Part shown: positions 15,375 to 23,507 of the stretch, piece by piece
Layout of the letters: every line of letters starts with the position of its first letter
Numbering within the stretch: position 1 is the stretch's first letter
Source: NC2004 sp050874905
Lineage (GTDB): Bacteria > Bacillota > Clostridia > Lachnospirales > Lachnospiraceae
NCBI GenBank assembly: GCA_050874905.1
Contig: JBNMLP010000015.1
Coordinates: forward strand, 1 to 64,000
Direction of reading: 5' to 3'
Length of the DNA: 64,000 nt
Position numbers and translations under genes: made by a program
Notes under the pieces: model-generated
Seen by the model: the letters and a program-made list of their open reading frames with translations, nothing else
What the model was told of the DNA's origin: nothing
Databases searched by the model: none

Positions 15375-16063
15375 TGAAGGATTGTGGAATGATTAAGGAT
15401 TTAATCCCGTTATATATTGATGGTGTGTGCAGTGAGGAAAGCAGACAGTTGGTAGAGGAACATATGAAAGAATGTGATACCTGCCGGATGCTTGCCACAA
15501 AGATGAAGTCGGAGCTGACGCTTCCTATGGAGGATGGAACAAAAGTCAGATCCTTCCGACGGTTTTTTCAGAAAAAAGTGTGGAGCCGTGTTGCGGTAAT
15601 CGTCATTATTTTTGTTCTGCTCTGGCTGGCAGGCAACTGGGTGGTTACCGGAAAATGGTCAGAGGTATGGCCGAAAATGACAGCGGAAGGAATTGAGGAG
15701 GCTGTCAGTGTGGTAGAGATTGATGGCGCATTATATCTGCATCAAGAGGAACTTACGGGAGCCGGACAGATCGTAAACATCAGTACGGCAGAGGAAATGG
15801 ATGCAGGCATTTTAAAATTCTATCTGGGGGAACAGGGACTGACCTCTCTTGATCCGTTTGGAAATGCCAGACAGTGGCTGGGCAATGAAGCATATCAAAG
15901 TCTTGGTGGAAGCCGGGAAGGTGTTTCCGTGAAACAAAACGAGGAAGAAGAGGGGACATGGATGACGATAAAAAAAGTGGTATACTGTCATAAGGATGGA
16001 ACAGAAGTTGCTGTTTTGTGGGAGAACGGACAGGACGTATTGGAGCTGAAAGAGGCGGAGTAA
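15374..16063 (+). CDS. Membrane anti-sigma factor with zf-HC2 zinc finger
   Basis: 229 residues. The N-terminus has the anti-sigma zinc motif EEHMKECDTC (His-x3-Cys-x2-Cys, residues ~29-38). A single transmembrane helix is at ~73-93 (VAVIVIIFVLLWLAGNW). The C-terminal ~135 residues are extracytoplasmic (ELTGAGQIVNISTAEEMDAG). In this class the cytoplasmic finger holds the sigma factor and the outer domain senses the signal. The start codon overlaps the sigma-factor stop by one base, consistent with 1:1 synthesis. Confidence 0.92.
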   Translation: MKDCGMIKDLIPLYIDGVCSEESRQLVEEHMKECDTCRMLATKMKSELTLPMEDGTKVRSFRRFFQKKVWSRVAVIVIIFVLLWLAGNWVVTGKWSEVWPKMTAEGIEEAVSVVEIDGALYLHQEELTGAGQIVNISTAEEMDAGILKFYLGEQGLTSLDPFGNARQWLGNEAYQSLGGSREGVSVKQNEEEEGTWMTIKKVVYCHKDGTEVAVLWENGQDVLELKEAE

Positions 16064-16084
16064 AATATTATAAGGCTTTGTCTA

Positions 16085-16126
16085 TTGCGGGAAATGATAT
16101 ATAAAGTTATAATAAATGTATATCAT
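16085..16126 (+). promoter_or_regulatory. MNT/HEPN promoter and palindromic operator
   Basis: Weak -35 TTGCGG (16085-16090), 17-bp spacer, -10 TATAAT (16108-16113). Perfect inverted arms ATGATATA (16094-16101) and TATATCAT (16119-16126) bracket the -10, as expected for an autoregulated toxin-antitoxin operon. Confidence 0.6.
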
Positions 16127-16148
16127 ATATAAAAGAGGAGGTGTTTAT

Positions 16149-16490
16149 ATGCCACAAATAATGCAGGGATTGATGCAGCAATATGTTTCAGAGATTCAAG
16201 CAATATATGGTTCCCATTTGCGACAAATAATATTGTATGGGTCGTATGCCAGAGGGGATTATAACTCGGACTCCGATATTGATGTTATGATTTTATTGGA
16301 TCTGAATGATATGGATATAAAAAAATATAGACACCAGTTATCCGATATGACATTTGATTTTAATATGGAGCATGATATAGATATAAAGCCGATTGCCAAA
16401 AGTGAGGAGCATTACAAAAAATGGGTTAAGAATTATCCGTTTTATTCAAATGTGGATAGAGATGGGGTGATGTTATATGCCACAGCCTAA
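16149..16490 (+). CDS. MNT-family nucleotidyltransferase (antitoxin)
   Basis: About 113 residues from ATG 16149, with GAGGAGGTG at 16136-16144. Minimal nucleotidyltransferase motif: LYGSYARGDYNSDSDIDVM (residues ~29-47) with the GS-x10-DxD signature, so catalytic residues are present. In type VII systems (MntA-HepT) this enzyme AMPylates the HEPN toxin to silence it. The downstream HEPN gene overlaps by 14 nt. The gene order MNT then HEPN is a usual one. Residues DFNMEHDIDIKPI supply the later acidic residue of the active site. Confidence 0.9.
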   Translation: MPQIMQGLMQQYVSEIQAIYGSHLRQIILYGSYARGDYNSDSDIDVMILLDLNDMDIKKYRHQLSDMTFDFNMEHDIDIKPIAKSEEHYKKWVKNYPFYSNVDRDGVMLYATA

Positions 16491-16911
16491 TGAAATTGGG
16501 ACGCAGAAGGATCTCGTTTTATACAGAATAGAGACAGCAAAAGAAGATTTAAAATCGGCTAAAATTCTTAGAAATGCGGAGGCTTATAAAGGAGCTAATA
16601 ATAGAGCTTATTATGCAGTGTTTCATGCAATTAATGCGATTCATGGGTTAAAAGGAGTTGCATATAAAAGACACAGAGATGCAATAGGAAATTTTAATAA
16701 AGAATATATAAAAACAGAGATTTTTCCGCGCGATATTGGTAGAAAAATAGCAGGACTAGAAGAAATTCGGCATGCTAGTGATTATGATGATTTTTATATT
16801 ACTACAATAGAAGAGGTGGAAGAACAGATTGCTATAGCAGAAGAATTTATTCAGATGGCGGAGGCTTATTGTAAAAAACATGTAGATGATATAGAAAGGG
16901 AGAATAGTTGA
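16477..16911 (+). CDS. HEPN-domain protein (toxin partner of MNT)
   Basis: 144 residues, all-helical HEPN fold (PF05168-like): KEDLKSAKILRNAEAY, then NNRAYYAVFHAINAIHG (residues ~44-60), and a C-terminal helix with EEIRHASDYDDFY. HEPN toxins are RNases with an R-x4-6-H site. An R-x6-H is present in RAYYAVFH, but the RNxxxHxY motif of HepT toxins is not, so RNase activity is uncertain. It overlaps the nucleotidyltransferase gene by 14 nt. Both proteins begin MPQ, by chance or because of the overlap design. Confidence 0.82.
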   Translation: MPQPNEIGTQKDLVLYRIETAKEDLKSAKILRNAEAYKGANNRAYYAVFHAINAIHGLKGVAYKRHRDAIGNFNKEYIKTEIFPRDIGRKIAGLEEIRHASDYDDFYITTIEEVEEQIAIAEEFIQMAEAYCKKHVDDIERENS

Positions 16912-17064
16912 AAGTAACACAACTTGAGGAGCAGAAATGGAAAAGGTGATCGAAGTCATTGCGTGCTATGGAAGATGATATTTAAAAGTATCTATATCAT
17001 CAACTATGTATAAATATGGTAACAATCGGAGAGTTCCTGCCGTTTAAGTGGAGGTTTTAACAGC
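16912..17064. other. Intergenic stretch without recognisable gene
   Basis: Between the HEPN gene and the first of two hairpins. No ORF with a ribosome-binding site, tRNA or known RNA was seen. The wider non-coding stretch (16912-17216) is filled by the two terminator-like hairpins and a short leader ORF listed separately. Confidence 0.6.
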
Positions 17065-17093
17065 AAGGAAGCATCTTCAAGATGCTTCCTTTT
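17065..17093 (+). terminator. Terminator hairpin
   Basis: Perfect 13-bp arms AAGGAAGCATCTT and AAGATGCTTCCTT around a single C, followed by Ts. Confidence 0.8.
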
Positions 17094-17120
17094 ATATATA
17101 CAAGGGAGGATATAAAGCAA

Positions 17121-17195
17121 ATGAGAGAAAAATACTGCCAAAATATTTGGCAGTATTTTTTCTCGACACATTGCATCGCACAATCGTATCTATAG
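17121..17195 (+). CDS. Possible 24-aa leader peptide before ECF sigma gene
   Basis: ATG 17121, with AGGGAGG at 17103-17109; the frame ends with TAG at 17193-17195, 21 nt before the sigma-factor start. The product begins MREKYCQNIWQYFFS. The ORF contains the whole hairpin at 17128-17160, so ribosome position could affect whether the hairpin terminates transcription. It is equally possible that the ORF is chance. No amino acid is overrepresented enough to suggest classical attenuation. Confidence 0.3.
   Translation: MREKYCQNIWQYFFSTHCIAQSYL
17128..17162 (+). terminator. Terminator or attenuator hairpin before sigma gene
   Basis: Perfect 15-bp arms AAAAATACTGCCAAA (17128-17142) and TTTGGCAGTATTTTT (17146-17160) with an ATA loop, ending in Ts. 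It lies 55 bp before the sigma-factor start, inside a short ORF, so it may be an attenuator. Confidence 0.8.
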
Positions 17196-17216
17196 TGAAA
17201 GGAGGAGAAAGAACAC

Positions 17217-17702
17217 ATGGATCATTCTTTGGACGGTACCGACAAAGAGCGTAATTTTGCAAAGGATTATGAAACATATGTAAATGATATTTATAGATTG
17301 TGCATTTCTTTTATGAAGAATCACATGGATGCGGAAGATGCGGTGCAGGAAACCTTTTTAAAATATTATCATCTTGACCGCACGTTTGATTCAGAAGGGC
17401 ATAAAAAAGCGTGGCTGATCGTGACAGCGTCAAATTGCTGCAAAGACATGTTGAAGCATTGGTGGAACCAGAGAAAAAATCTGGATGATTATGAAGAATA
17501 TGTGGGGGAGGTGCAGACGCAGATCGATGAAATGATGGAGTTGGTCATGCAGCTGCCCGACAAATATAAGACAACCATTTATCTATATTATTATGAAGGT
17601 TATAACAGCAGGGAGATTGCAAAACTGCTGCATAAACCGGAATCAACCATAAGAACCCATTTGCAAAAGGCAAAAAAATTATTGAAACAGGAACTTTCGT
17701 AA
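17217..17702 (+). CDS. ECF-type RNA polymerase sigma factor (second)
   Basis: 161 residues, AGGAGGAG at 17201-17208. Region 2: ETYVNDIYRLCISFMKNHMDAEDAVQETFLKYY (residues ~18-50, given as pattern). Region 4: LPDKYKTTIYLYYYEGYNSREIAKLLHKPESTIRTHLQKAKKLL (~101-145), a clear helix-turn-helix. It is followed 26 nt later by a membrane protein that takes the place of an anti-sigma factor. The two probably act together in surface or envelope control, since large secreted proteins follow. Confidence 0.93.
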   Translation: MDHSLDGTDKERNFAKDYETYVNDIYRLCISFMKNHMDAEDAVQETFLKYYHLDRTFDSEGHKKAWLIVTASNCCKDMLKHWWNQRKNLDDYEEYVGEVQTQIDEMMELVMQLPDKYKTTIYLYYYEGYNSREIAKLLHKPESTIRTHLQKAKKLLKQELS

Positions 17703-17728
17703 AAGTAAGAGCAGGAAGGAGCAGCAGG

Positions 17729-19138
17729 ATGGAGAATAAAATAAAGCAGTCCTACGAAAAGATAACGATTTCAGATGGGGCAAAAGATCGGATTGAAATG
17801 GCGATCGTAATGGACGACCGGAAAAATGCCCGTCCGAAAAAGGTATATTATAAAAGCAGGTTTAAGGTTGCAGTGGCAGCCTGTTTAACACTGGCGGTTG
17901 TTCTGCCAACGGGAACATTTGCAGCGGAGAAGCTTTACCAGTATTACAAAGCATCTGTGAAGGAGCACGCCTATCATGTGGATGTGGAGTTAGATAAGGA
18001 CACGACACAAACAGCGAAAAACCAGACGGCGCAGCAGTATGTGAAACTGGTGACGGATTTTGGATCAGACTATACGCTGGATAAGGGAGCAGGCACTTCC
18101 GATGGGATGGCAAGCTATCATTATAAAGGTGGTTTTTCAAGCGGCAGGTGCTTCTGGTATGAGCTGAAATATCTGGATGGCGATGACAAGCAGATGCTTT
18201 CCAACTATGATACAGATAAAAATGAGACAGTTACGATCAACGGCAGAAAAGCAATATACAGTCGTACCAATACGATCGTAGGAAGCAAGTATACGGATGA
18301 TTATGAAACCTCCTATGGTCAGGTGCTTTATGTATTTGCCGAGGACTATGGGTATGTGTTAGAGCTTGCAGCACAAAATGCTCTGCCAAAGGATGATCTT
18401 ATCAAGCTGGCAAAAAGCATCAAGATTGAAAAAGCAGCTTCCAGAGCAGACGCTTCCCGGTATGTGTTATTTAGTGAAAGTAAAACCTCTGCATGGAACT
18501 TCAAAGCAGAAAATGCGAAGCCGGTCAAGATCAACCCGGAGTATTATTATACGAAGCAGGCGGACTACAAAAATGCTTCCTTTACGGTCAAAGATGTCAA
18601 GGTGTTAGACAGTGTCAGGGGATTAAAAAAGGATGCGTTTCTTACCAGTCACTTTTCATTTTCTTCTCTCGTTTCCAGTGACGGTACATTAAAGAAATAT
18701 GACCGGGAGCTGTTGAAGCTCGGAGATGGCGTAACAGAGCCGGAAAAGAAAGTGATAAAGACGAAACCGGTACAGTCCAAGCTGGTTTACGTTACTCTTG
18801 AAGTAAAGAATAGCAGTGCTCTGGCAGTAGACAGTAACTATTATGTGCCGAGTCTTCAGTTTATAACAAAGAAGAAGGATAACCTGTATGTCGAATCTTA
18901 CCGGGAAAAATATAATCGTCCCAAGATGGTGGACGAGGCATTGATTGATCTCATGCCATGTTATTTAGAAGAAAATCTCGGAGGCAAGAGCAGTTGGGCG
19001 GTAAGATCCTCAAGTGGAACGCTTACCCTGCATCTGGCTTATCTGGTGGATGAAGATTTTACCGATGAGATGGCATTGTGGTTAAATGGCGACGAAGAAA
19101 GCGGAAGTGAAGGCTATTACCTGTCTGTAACAAAATAA
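17729..19138 (+). CDS. Membrane anti-sigma-type protein (DUF4367-like)
   Basis: 469 residues. A short cytoplasmic N-terminus (~1-47) is followed by one transmembrane helix (~48-65, FKVAVAACLTLAVVLPTG), then a long extracellular part. Residues ~105-235 resemble DUF4367 (VFAEDYGYVLELAAQNALPKDDLIKLAKS). Residues ~275-469 form a second domain with beta-rich pattern, perhaps DUF4179/DUF5643-like. There is no zinc finger. Placement directly after an ECF sigma gene, with the same topology as known DUF4179-type anti-sigma proteins, supports an anti-sigma role by inference. A terminator follows. Confidence 0.75.
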   Translation: MENKIKQSYEKITISDGAKDRIEMAIVMDDRKNARPKKVYYKSRFKVAVAACLTLAVVLPTGTFAAEKLYQYYKASVKEHAYHVDVELDKDTTQTAKNQTAQQYVKLVTDFGSDYTLDKGAGTSDGMASYHYKGGFSSGRCFWYELKYLDGDDKQMLSNYDTDKNETVTINGRKAIYSRTNTIVGSKYTDDYETSYGQVLYVFAEDYGYVLELAAQNALPKDDLIKLAKSIKIEKAASRADASRYVLFSESKTSAWNFKAENAKPVKINPEYYYTKQADYKNASFTVKDVKVLDSVRGLKKDAFLTSHFSFSSLVSSDGTLKKYDRELLKLGDGVTEPEKKVIKTKPVQSKLVYVTLEVKNSSALAVDSNYYVPSLQFITKKKDNLYVESYREKYNRPKMVDEALIDLMPCYLEENLGGKSSWAVRSSSGTLTLHLAYLVDEDFTDEMALWLNGDEESGSEGYYLSVTK

Positions 19139-19143
19139 TTGGG

Positions 19144-19182
19144 AAGATCCAATCTACCGTTTGTGGTAGATTGGATCTTTTT
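19144..19182 (+). terminator. Terminator hairpin, copy 1 of an identical pair
   Basis: Arms AAGATCCAATCTACC and GGTAGATTGGATCTT with loop GTTTGT, then Ts. The same 39 nt recur without change at 22254-22292. Confidence 0.9.
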
Positions 19183-19224
19183 AGTGAAAGAAGTTGACAG
19201 GTCAGAGTGCTGCTTTCAAAAAAC

Positions 19225-19253
19225 TTGACGGATGCACTTCTATCGGTTAATAT
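19225..19253 (+). promoter_or_regulatory. Promoter of large surface-protein gene
   Basis: -35 TTGACG (19225-19230), 17-bp spacer, -10 TAATAT (19248-19253); about 95 bp of leader before the start codon. Confidence 0.65.
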
Positions 19254-19349
19254 AAAATGAGACACAAAGTATCATATGCGGACGGTATAAGGAAAATAGG
19301 AACCGGGCGCAGACAATGGGCGAATAAATAATGATTTGGAGGCAGTCTT

Positions 19350-22232
19350 ATGAAACAAAGAACAAAAAAGACAAAACGTGTTTTGGCATGGATGCTGGCT
19401 TGTATGCTGTTATGTTCTACAGTAGATAACAGTCTGTTAAGTATGGTGTCACATGCCGAGGAAGCAGACAGTGCAGCCACTGCGACGAGTGGTTTTTGTG
19501 GTGCACAGGAGGATGGAACGAATCTTACGTGGTCATTTGACGAGAAAAATGGAGTGCTTACCATATCCGGAAGTGGTAAGATGGAAGATTATACGGAGCG
19601 ATTCTACGATGGAAAAGAACTGGTGGGGAAGAAGGCTCCCTGGGATGGGTTTGCTTCTCAGATTCGGAAGGTCGTATTTGATGGGAGTGAGATAGAGATT
19701 GGAGATTGTGCTTTTGATCTTTGGAGGCAATATACCGCTCTTACGGAGGTTACGGGATGGGAAAATATTACTGTCATAGGGACTAATGCGTTTTACGGGA
19801 CGTCGGTGTCTGGAATGATCAATCTGATTTCTGCAAAAAAACTGAATTCCATGGCTTTTGGTCAATGTTATAATTCTTATATCGTGAGAGTAAACAGTAG
19901 TTGTTCTATCGATAATAGTGGTACCGGTCTCCCGACTATGGTGATTGTAAAAGATGGCGGCAGTGCAGGGGAATGGCAGGAGCGGGCAGTCTGCTTATCC
20001 AAAGATGAACGAATCGTGATGCTGACTAAAAATCTGCCGGTATTGAAGGCTGACTGCCTTTATACTTATAGGGGAGATTCAAACGGATGGTATCGCTTAT
20101 ATTATCCGGAGGAAGAGGCGGAAAGCTATTCCCAGTGGGGGAAATATCAATATTATGATTCGGAGAAAAATTCACGGTTCAAAGATGGAGAACCAATCAG
20201 GATTCCATTGACCCATCATGAAGCGAAAGCAGCATCCTGCAGCGAAAGCGGAAATAAGGAATACTGGTCTTATACAGAGGATGGTGTCGAGAAATATTTT
20301 GATGAAGATGGAAATGATGTGGAGAGTGTGGAGCAGTTTGTGATCCCGAAAGAGCCACATCAATATGATGAGATTTATACCTGTACCGTTTGTAAGCAGA
20401 CAGCAGAAGCCCTTGTGACGAACAGTGCAGGAGAAGTGAGGGGATTTGAGGATCTGGCAGAGGCGTTTTCTTATGCCATGACACAGGACGGCTGCACGGT
20501 AAAGCTGTGGCAGGATATTGCTGATAAGGAAATTTATGTTCTGGACAAAGGCAAATTTACCGTAGATCTTAGTGGAAAGAAAATTACCGGTTCTCTTCAG
20601 ATTGGAAAGGACTGTGATCTGACTTTGGAAAACAGCGGTTCAGAAAATTATCCACTATCTATTATTGCAGACAGCGCAGGAAAGCTTGTGACAATAGGTA
20701 AGGGACTCTTGTCAGATCCGAAGCAGTTTGTAATAAAAGATTCCACCGGAGAGGATTATCAGACCGTGATCCGGGACGATACTGTCTGGGCAGCTTATGC
20801 CATGGATAACATATCGGTGTTATTTAAAGACAGTGCCAAGGATACTTATACCTGCGTATATTCCGGTGAGGCGCAGAAACCGGAGATGGTCGTGAGCTAT
20901 AAGGGCAAAACATTTGAAAAGGATAAGGATTACACAGTAGACTATGATAAAAATGTAGCGGCCGGAACTGCGCAGGTTACATTGACCGGACAAAATCTTC
21001 TGACCGGAACCGTAACAGTACCATTTACGATTCAGCCATCCAAAGAATTACCGGGAACCTTGCAGTCTACAGCGATCGCTGTGGAGAATACCTGCAAGAA
21101 AGTTTCTGCCATAGCATTACCTGAGGACTGGAACTGGAGCGAGGCAGACAAAGAAAAAACACTGACAGCAGGAAAAATTACAGAAGCAACGGCTTATTAT
21201 GAGGGAAAAGACGCAGCTAATTATCAAACTACGGAGTATACGATACAGATTACAAGGGCAGCCTGTGAAGAGGAAGAAACGATCCTTTATACAGGGGAAG
21301 GAGAAAAGGAGGCAACATGCGGTCAGGCTGGAAAGGGGCACACAGAATGTAGCATTTGTCACGATGTGCTGCGGAGTGATATTGTGACCGCGGCAACAGG
21401 CAGACATAACTATCAGTGGGTGATCGATAAAGAGGCAACAAAAGAAGAAACAGGAAGTAAGCATGAGGAGTGTACCGTATGTCACGATAAGAAAGCTCCT
21501 GTTATAATAGAAAAACTTCCGTCCCAGCCGGCAACATCAGAGGAGTCGAAGCAGGATGCTACAACAGTCCAGACGCCAACAACAGAGACACCAAAGCAGG
21601 ATGCTACAACGGCACAGGCACCAACAACAGAGACGTCAAAGCAGGATGCTACAACGGCACAGACACCAACGACAGAGGTGTCAAAACAGGCATCAACAAC
21701 AGAAGTTTTTAAAGATCAGACTCCGGCAAAGAAGGGGAAGAACTTGATGACTCCTTCAGGAATCTCTTATCGGGTAACGTCCACATCAAAGAAGAATCCG
21801 ACGGTTTCCTATCAGGGAGGGGAGAAGAAAACAACGGTAGTGATTCCGGAAAAGGTATCGATCGATGGGGTAACTTATAAGGTAACGTCGATTGCAAAGG
21901 ATGCATTCCGGAACAACAAAAAGATCAAGAAGGTGGTCATTGGCCGTAACATTACCAAAATAGAGGACAATGCATTCAAAGATTGTAAAAATCTGACCAG
22001 TATTGTAATCGGAAAAAATGTGAAAACAATCGGAAAACAGGCATTTTCTGGTTGTAAGAATTTGAAAACGGTGCGCGTAAAAACAACCCGTCTGACCAAA
22101 AAGAGTGTGGGGAATAAAGCATTTTACGGGATTGATAAGGAAGCAGTTTTTACCCTTCCAGGTAAAAAGGCAAAATCCTATAAAGCTATATTTAAAAAAT
22201 GCGGAGCTCCGAAAAAAGCGGTGTATCAGTAG
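19350..22232 (+). CDS. Secreted BspA-like leucine-rich-repeat surface protein
   Basis: 960 residues. Signal peptide at ~1-36 (basic start, MLACMLLCSTV, cleavage near SHAEE). A first LRR_5/BspA-like part lies at ~45-190 (GVLTISGSGKMEDY, IGDCAFDLW, AFYGTSVSG). CxxC zinc-ribbon-like modules follow at ~345 (YTCTVCKQT), ~668 (HTECSICHD) and ~705 (HEECTVCHD). A Thr/Gln-rich linker of three 15-residue repeats (~734-780) precedes a C-terminal LRR_5 block (~830-930, SIAKDAFRNNKKIKKVVIG, TKIEDNAFKDC, KTIGKQAFSGC). No sortase motif is seen. Likely surface-associated adhesion or display protein. Confidence 0.85.
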   Translation: MKQRTKKTKRVLAWMLACMLLCSTVDNSLLSMVSHAEEADSAATATSGFCGAQEDGTNLTWSFDEKNGVLTISGSGKMEDYTERFYDGKELVGKKAPWDGFASQIRKVVFDGSEIEIGDCAFDLWRQYTALTEVTGWENITVIGTNAFYGTSVSGMINLISAKKLNSMAFGQCYNSYIVRVNSSCSIDNSGTGLPTMVIVKDGGSAGEWQERAVCLSKDERIVMLTKNLPVLKADCLYTYRGDSNGWYRLYYPEEEAESYSQWGKYQYYDSEKNSRFKDGEPIRIPLTHHEAKAASCSESGNKEYWSYTEDGVEKYFDEDGNDVESVEQFVIPKEPHQYDEIYTCTVCKQTAEALVTNSAGEVRGFEDLAEAFSYAMTQDGCTVKLWQDIADKEIYVLDKGKFTVDLSGKKITGSLQIGKDCDLTLENSGSENYPLSIIADSAGKLVTIGKGLLSDPKQFVIKDSTGEDYQTVIRDDTVWAAYAMDNISVLFKDSAKDTYTCVYSGEAQKPEMVVSYKGKTFEKDKDYTVDYDKNVAAGTAQVTLTGQNLLTGTVTVPFTIQPSKELPGTLQSTAIAVENTCKKVSAIALPEDWNWSEADKEKTLTAGKITEATAYYEGKDAANYQTTEYTIQITRAACEEEETILYTGEGEKEATCGQAGKGHTECSICHDVLRSDIVTAATGRHNYQWVIDKEATKEETGSKHEECTVCHDKKAPVIIEKLPSQPATSEESKQDATTVQTPTTETPKQDATTAQAPTTETSKQDATTAQTPTTEVSKQASTTEVFKDQTPAKKGKNLMTPSGISYRVTSTSKKNPTVSYQGGEKKTTVVIPEKVSIDGVTYKVTSIAKDAFRNNKKIKKVVIGRNITKIEDNAFKDCKNLTSIVIGKNVKTIGKQAFSGCKNLKTVRVKTTRLTKKSVGNKAFYGIDKEAVFTLPGKKAKSYKAIFKKCGAPKKAVYQ
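21549..21713 (+). repeat. 45-bp in-frame tandem repeats (linker)
   Basis: Three near-perfect 45-bp units at 21549, 21594 and 21639, with a partial fourth at 21684, encode KQDATT(A/V)Q(T/A)PTTE(T/V)(P/S). They form the Thr/Gln-rich spacer of the surface protein. Copy number is likely to vary between strains by slippage. Confidence 0.88.
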
Positions 22233-22253
22233 GATGGATTACCGGGAGTGAGA

Positions 22254-22297
22254 AAGATCCAATCTACCGTTTGTGGTAGATTGGATCTTTTTTTGCC
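22254..22297 (+). terminator. Terminator hairpin, copy 2 of an identical pair
   Basis: Same arms and loop as the hairpin at 19144-19182, 39 nt identical and in the same orientation, followed by a longer T-run. Confidence 0.9.
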
Positions 22298-22378
22298 CGA
22301 AAATGAATCATTTGTCTTATCTGCTACAATATATAAGTGAAGATCAGGAAGCGGCAGCTTAGGTGGAGGTGAAAGAAA

Positions 22379-23086
22379 ATGACAGCAGCAGAAATGGAAC
22401 ATATCATAACGCAGTACGGAGATGATATTTATCGTTTTTGTTTTCACATCACAGGGTGCCGCGAGGAGGCGGATGATCTTTATCAGGATACTTTTGTAAA
22501 AGCTATTCAGTTTCGCCACAGGCTGGATAGTAGTGGCAATGTAAAAAGTTATCTGATGGGCGTTGCAGCAAATCTTTGGAAGAATCAGGTAAAAAAGCAA
22601 AGGCGTAGAGAGGAGATTGTGCCGGAAGTCAGTTTTGAACAGACCGGGTGGACGATTGGCGAAGGGACAGATTCCTTTAACTTTACTCTAAAGGATGCAT
22701 CCGGTGAGACTGAAACACTGTGTTATACAGCAGACAGCAAAAAGGCGATTCCGGGAACGGATCTGGTGCTGGACGATGTGGAGATCACAAACAGTGCACT
22801 GGAAACAAAATGTGTTGTAAATTATCATACGATCGATCTGGAAGCAAAAGAGTGGGACAAATGGATCAATACCAAGGATTCTGATCTGTCCTTCTATCTG
22901 CTGGATGAAGATGGCAATGTGATCGATGTAAAGGAAAGCAGCGGTATGGAAGCATCAGAAAAGAATGGAGGAAGAATACAGCAGGATATTTATCCATTAC
23001 AGGAATTGCCAGAGAAGCTGACTTTCCTGGTGAAAGATTGCATGACAAAGGAGGAGATCGGAACCGTAACGGTTACAAGAAAATAA
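22379..23086 (+). pseudogene. In-frame chimera: sigma-factor N-terminus joined to anti-sigma-type C-terminus
   Basis: 235-codon open frame with GGAGGTGAAAG upstream. Residues ~1-82 are a normal ECF sigma region 2 (YGDDIYRFCFHITGCREEAD, DLYQDTFVKAI, KSYLMGVAANLWKNQ). After KKQRRREEIVPEVSFEQ the chain changes to a beta-rich sequence (TGWTIGEGTDSFNFTLKDA ... TIDLEAKEWDKWI ... TVTVTRK), typical of the extracellular tail of DUF4179/DUF5643 anti-sigma proteins. Region 4 and the membrane helix are missing. The simple reading is a deletion of about 1.5 kb or more that fused two neighbouring genes in frame. Either a pseudogene or a new small protein; confidence in the two halves is good, in the second family name moderate. 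Confidence 0.72.
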
Positions 23087-23260
23087 GAATGTACTTTCCA
23101 TATGATTCGTTTTGTGTTATGATGTATAAAATAAGTCGCAAATTTTGTTAGAATATTCGACAAAACAAAAGTACAGCACCACGGTGCGCTGTTCTAATAT
23201 ATGGAAAATACTAAGTAAAGATAAGTAAGCGATCGGTGTTGCGATGCTTAGAATAATCCT
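23087..23260. other. Intergenic region with a hairpin but no recognised gene
   Basis: Contains one GC-richer hairpin around 23173-23192 (ACAG-CACC arms with GGTG ... CTGT) and a possible CTAAG/CTTAG pairing (about 23210-23250). Together with the strong terminator that follows, this could be a small RNA, but no promoter of good quality or known family was identified. Confidence 0.35.
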
Positions 23261-23308
23261 AATAGGGAATAGTTCAGATGTGGAAAGCTGGACTATTCCC
23301 TATTTTTT
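23261..23308 (+). terminator. Rho-independent terminator upstream of kinase gene
   Basis: Perfect 13-bp arms AATAGGGAATAGT (23261-23273) and ACTATTCCCTATT (23292-23304), 18-nt loop, T-run to 23308. It ends a transcript about 200 bp before the kinase start. Positions 23309-23507 hold a small TACAG/CTGTA hairpin and nothing else I recognise. Confidence 0.85.
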
Positions 23309-23507
23309 AGATGATCGATTTATATCAGGTATCTATAACTTCCGTATCTGGATGAACACAGGAATCTTGAAAATACCACATCAGAATCAGAACATGTACC
23401 ACACTGCCAATTTTGTGCGGGGATAGACTTATAGGTTTTACAGTAGCTTTGATGATGCTGTAAAAGCTGTAACTGCTCACCGATGTGAAGTTTAAGGAGG
23501 GAATAGT

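Noticed and set aside
17048..17254. 68-codon ORF
   Set aside because: Runs through two terminator hairpins and into the sigma gene in another frame; no ribosome-binding site.
21549..21713. CRISPR or integron-like repeats
   Set aside because: In-frame 45-bp protein repeats inside a secreted protein.
23087..23507. Riboswitch before the hybrid kinase
   Set aside because: Hairpins are present but none has a known consensus; only the terminator is convincing.
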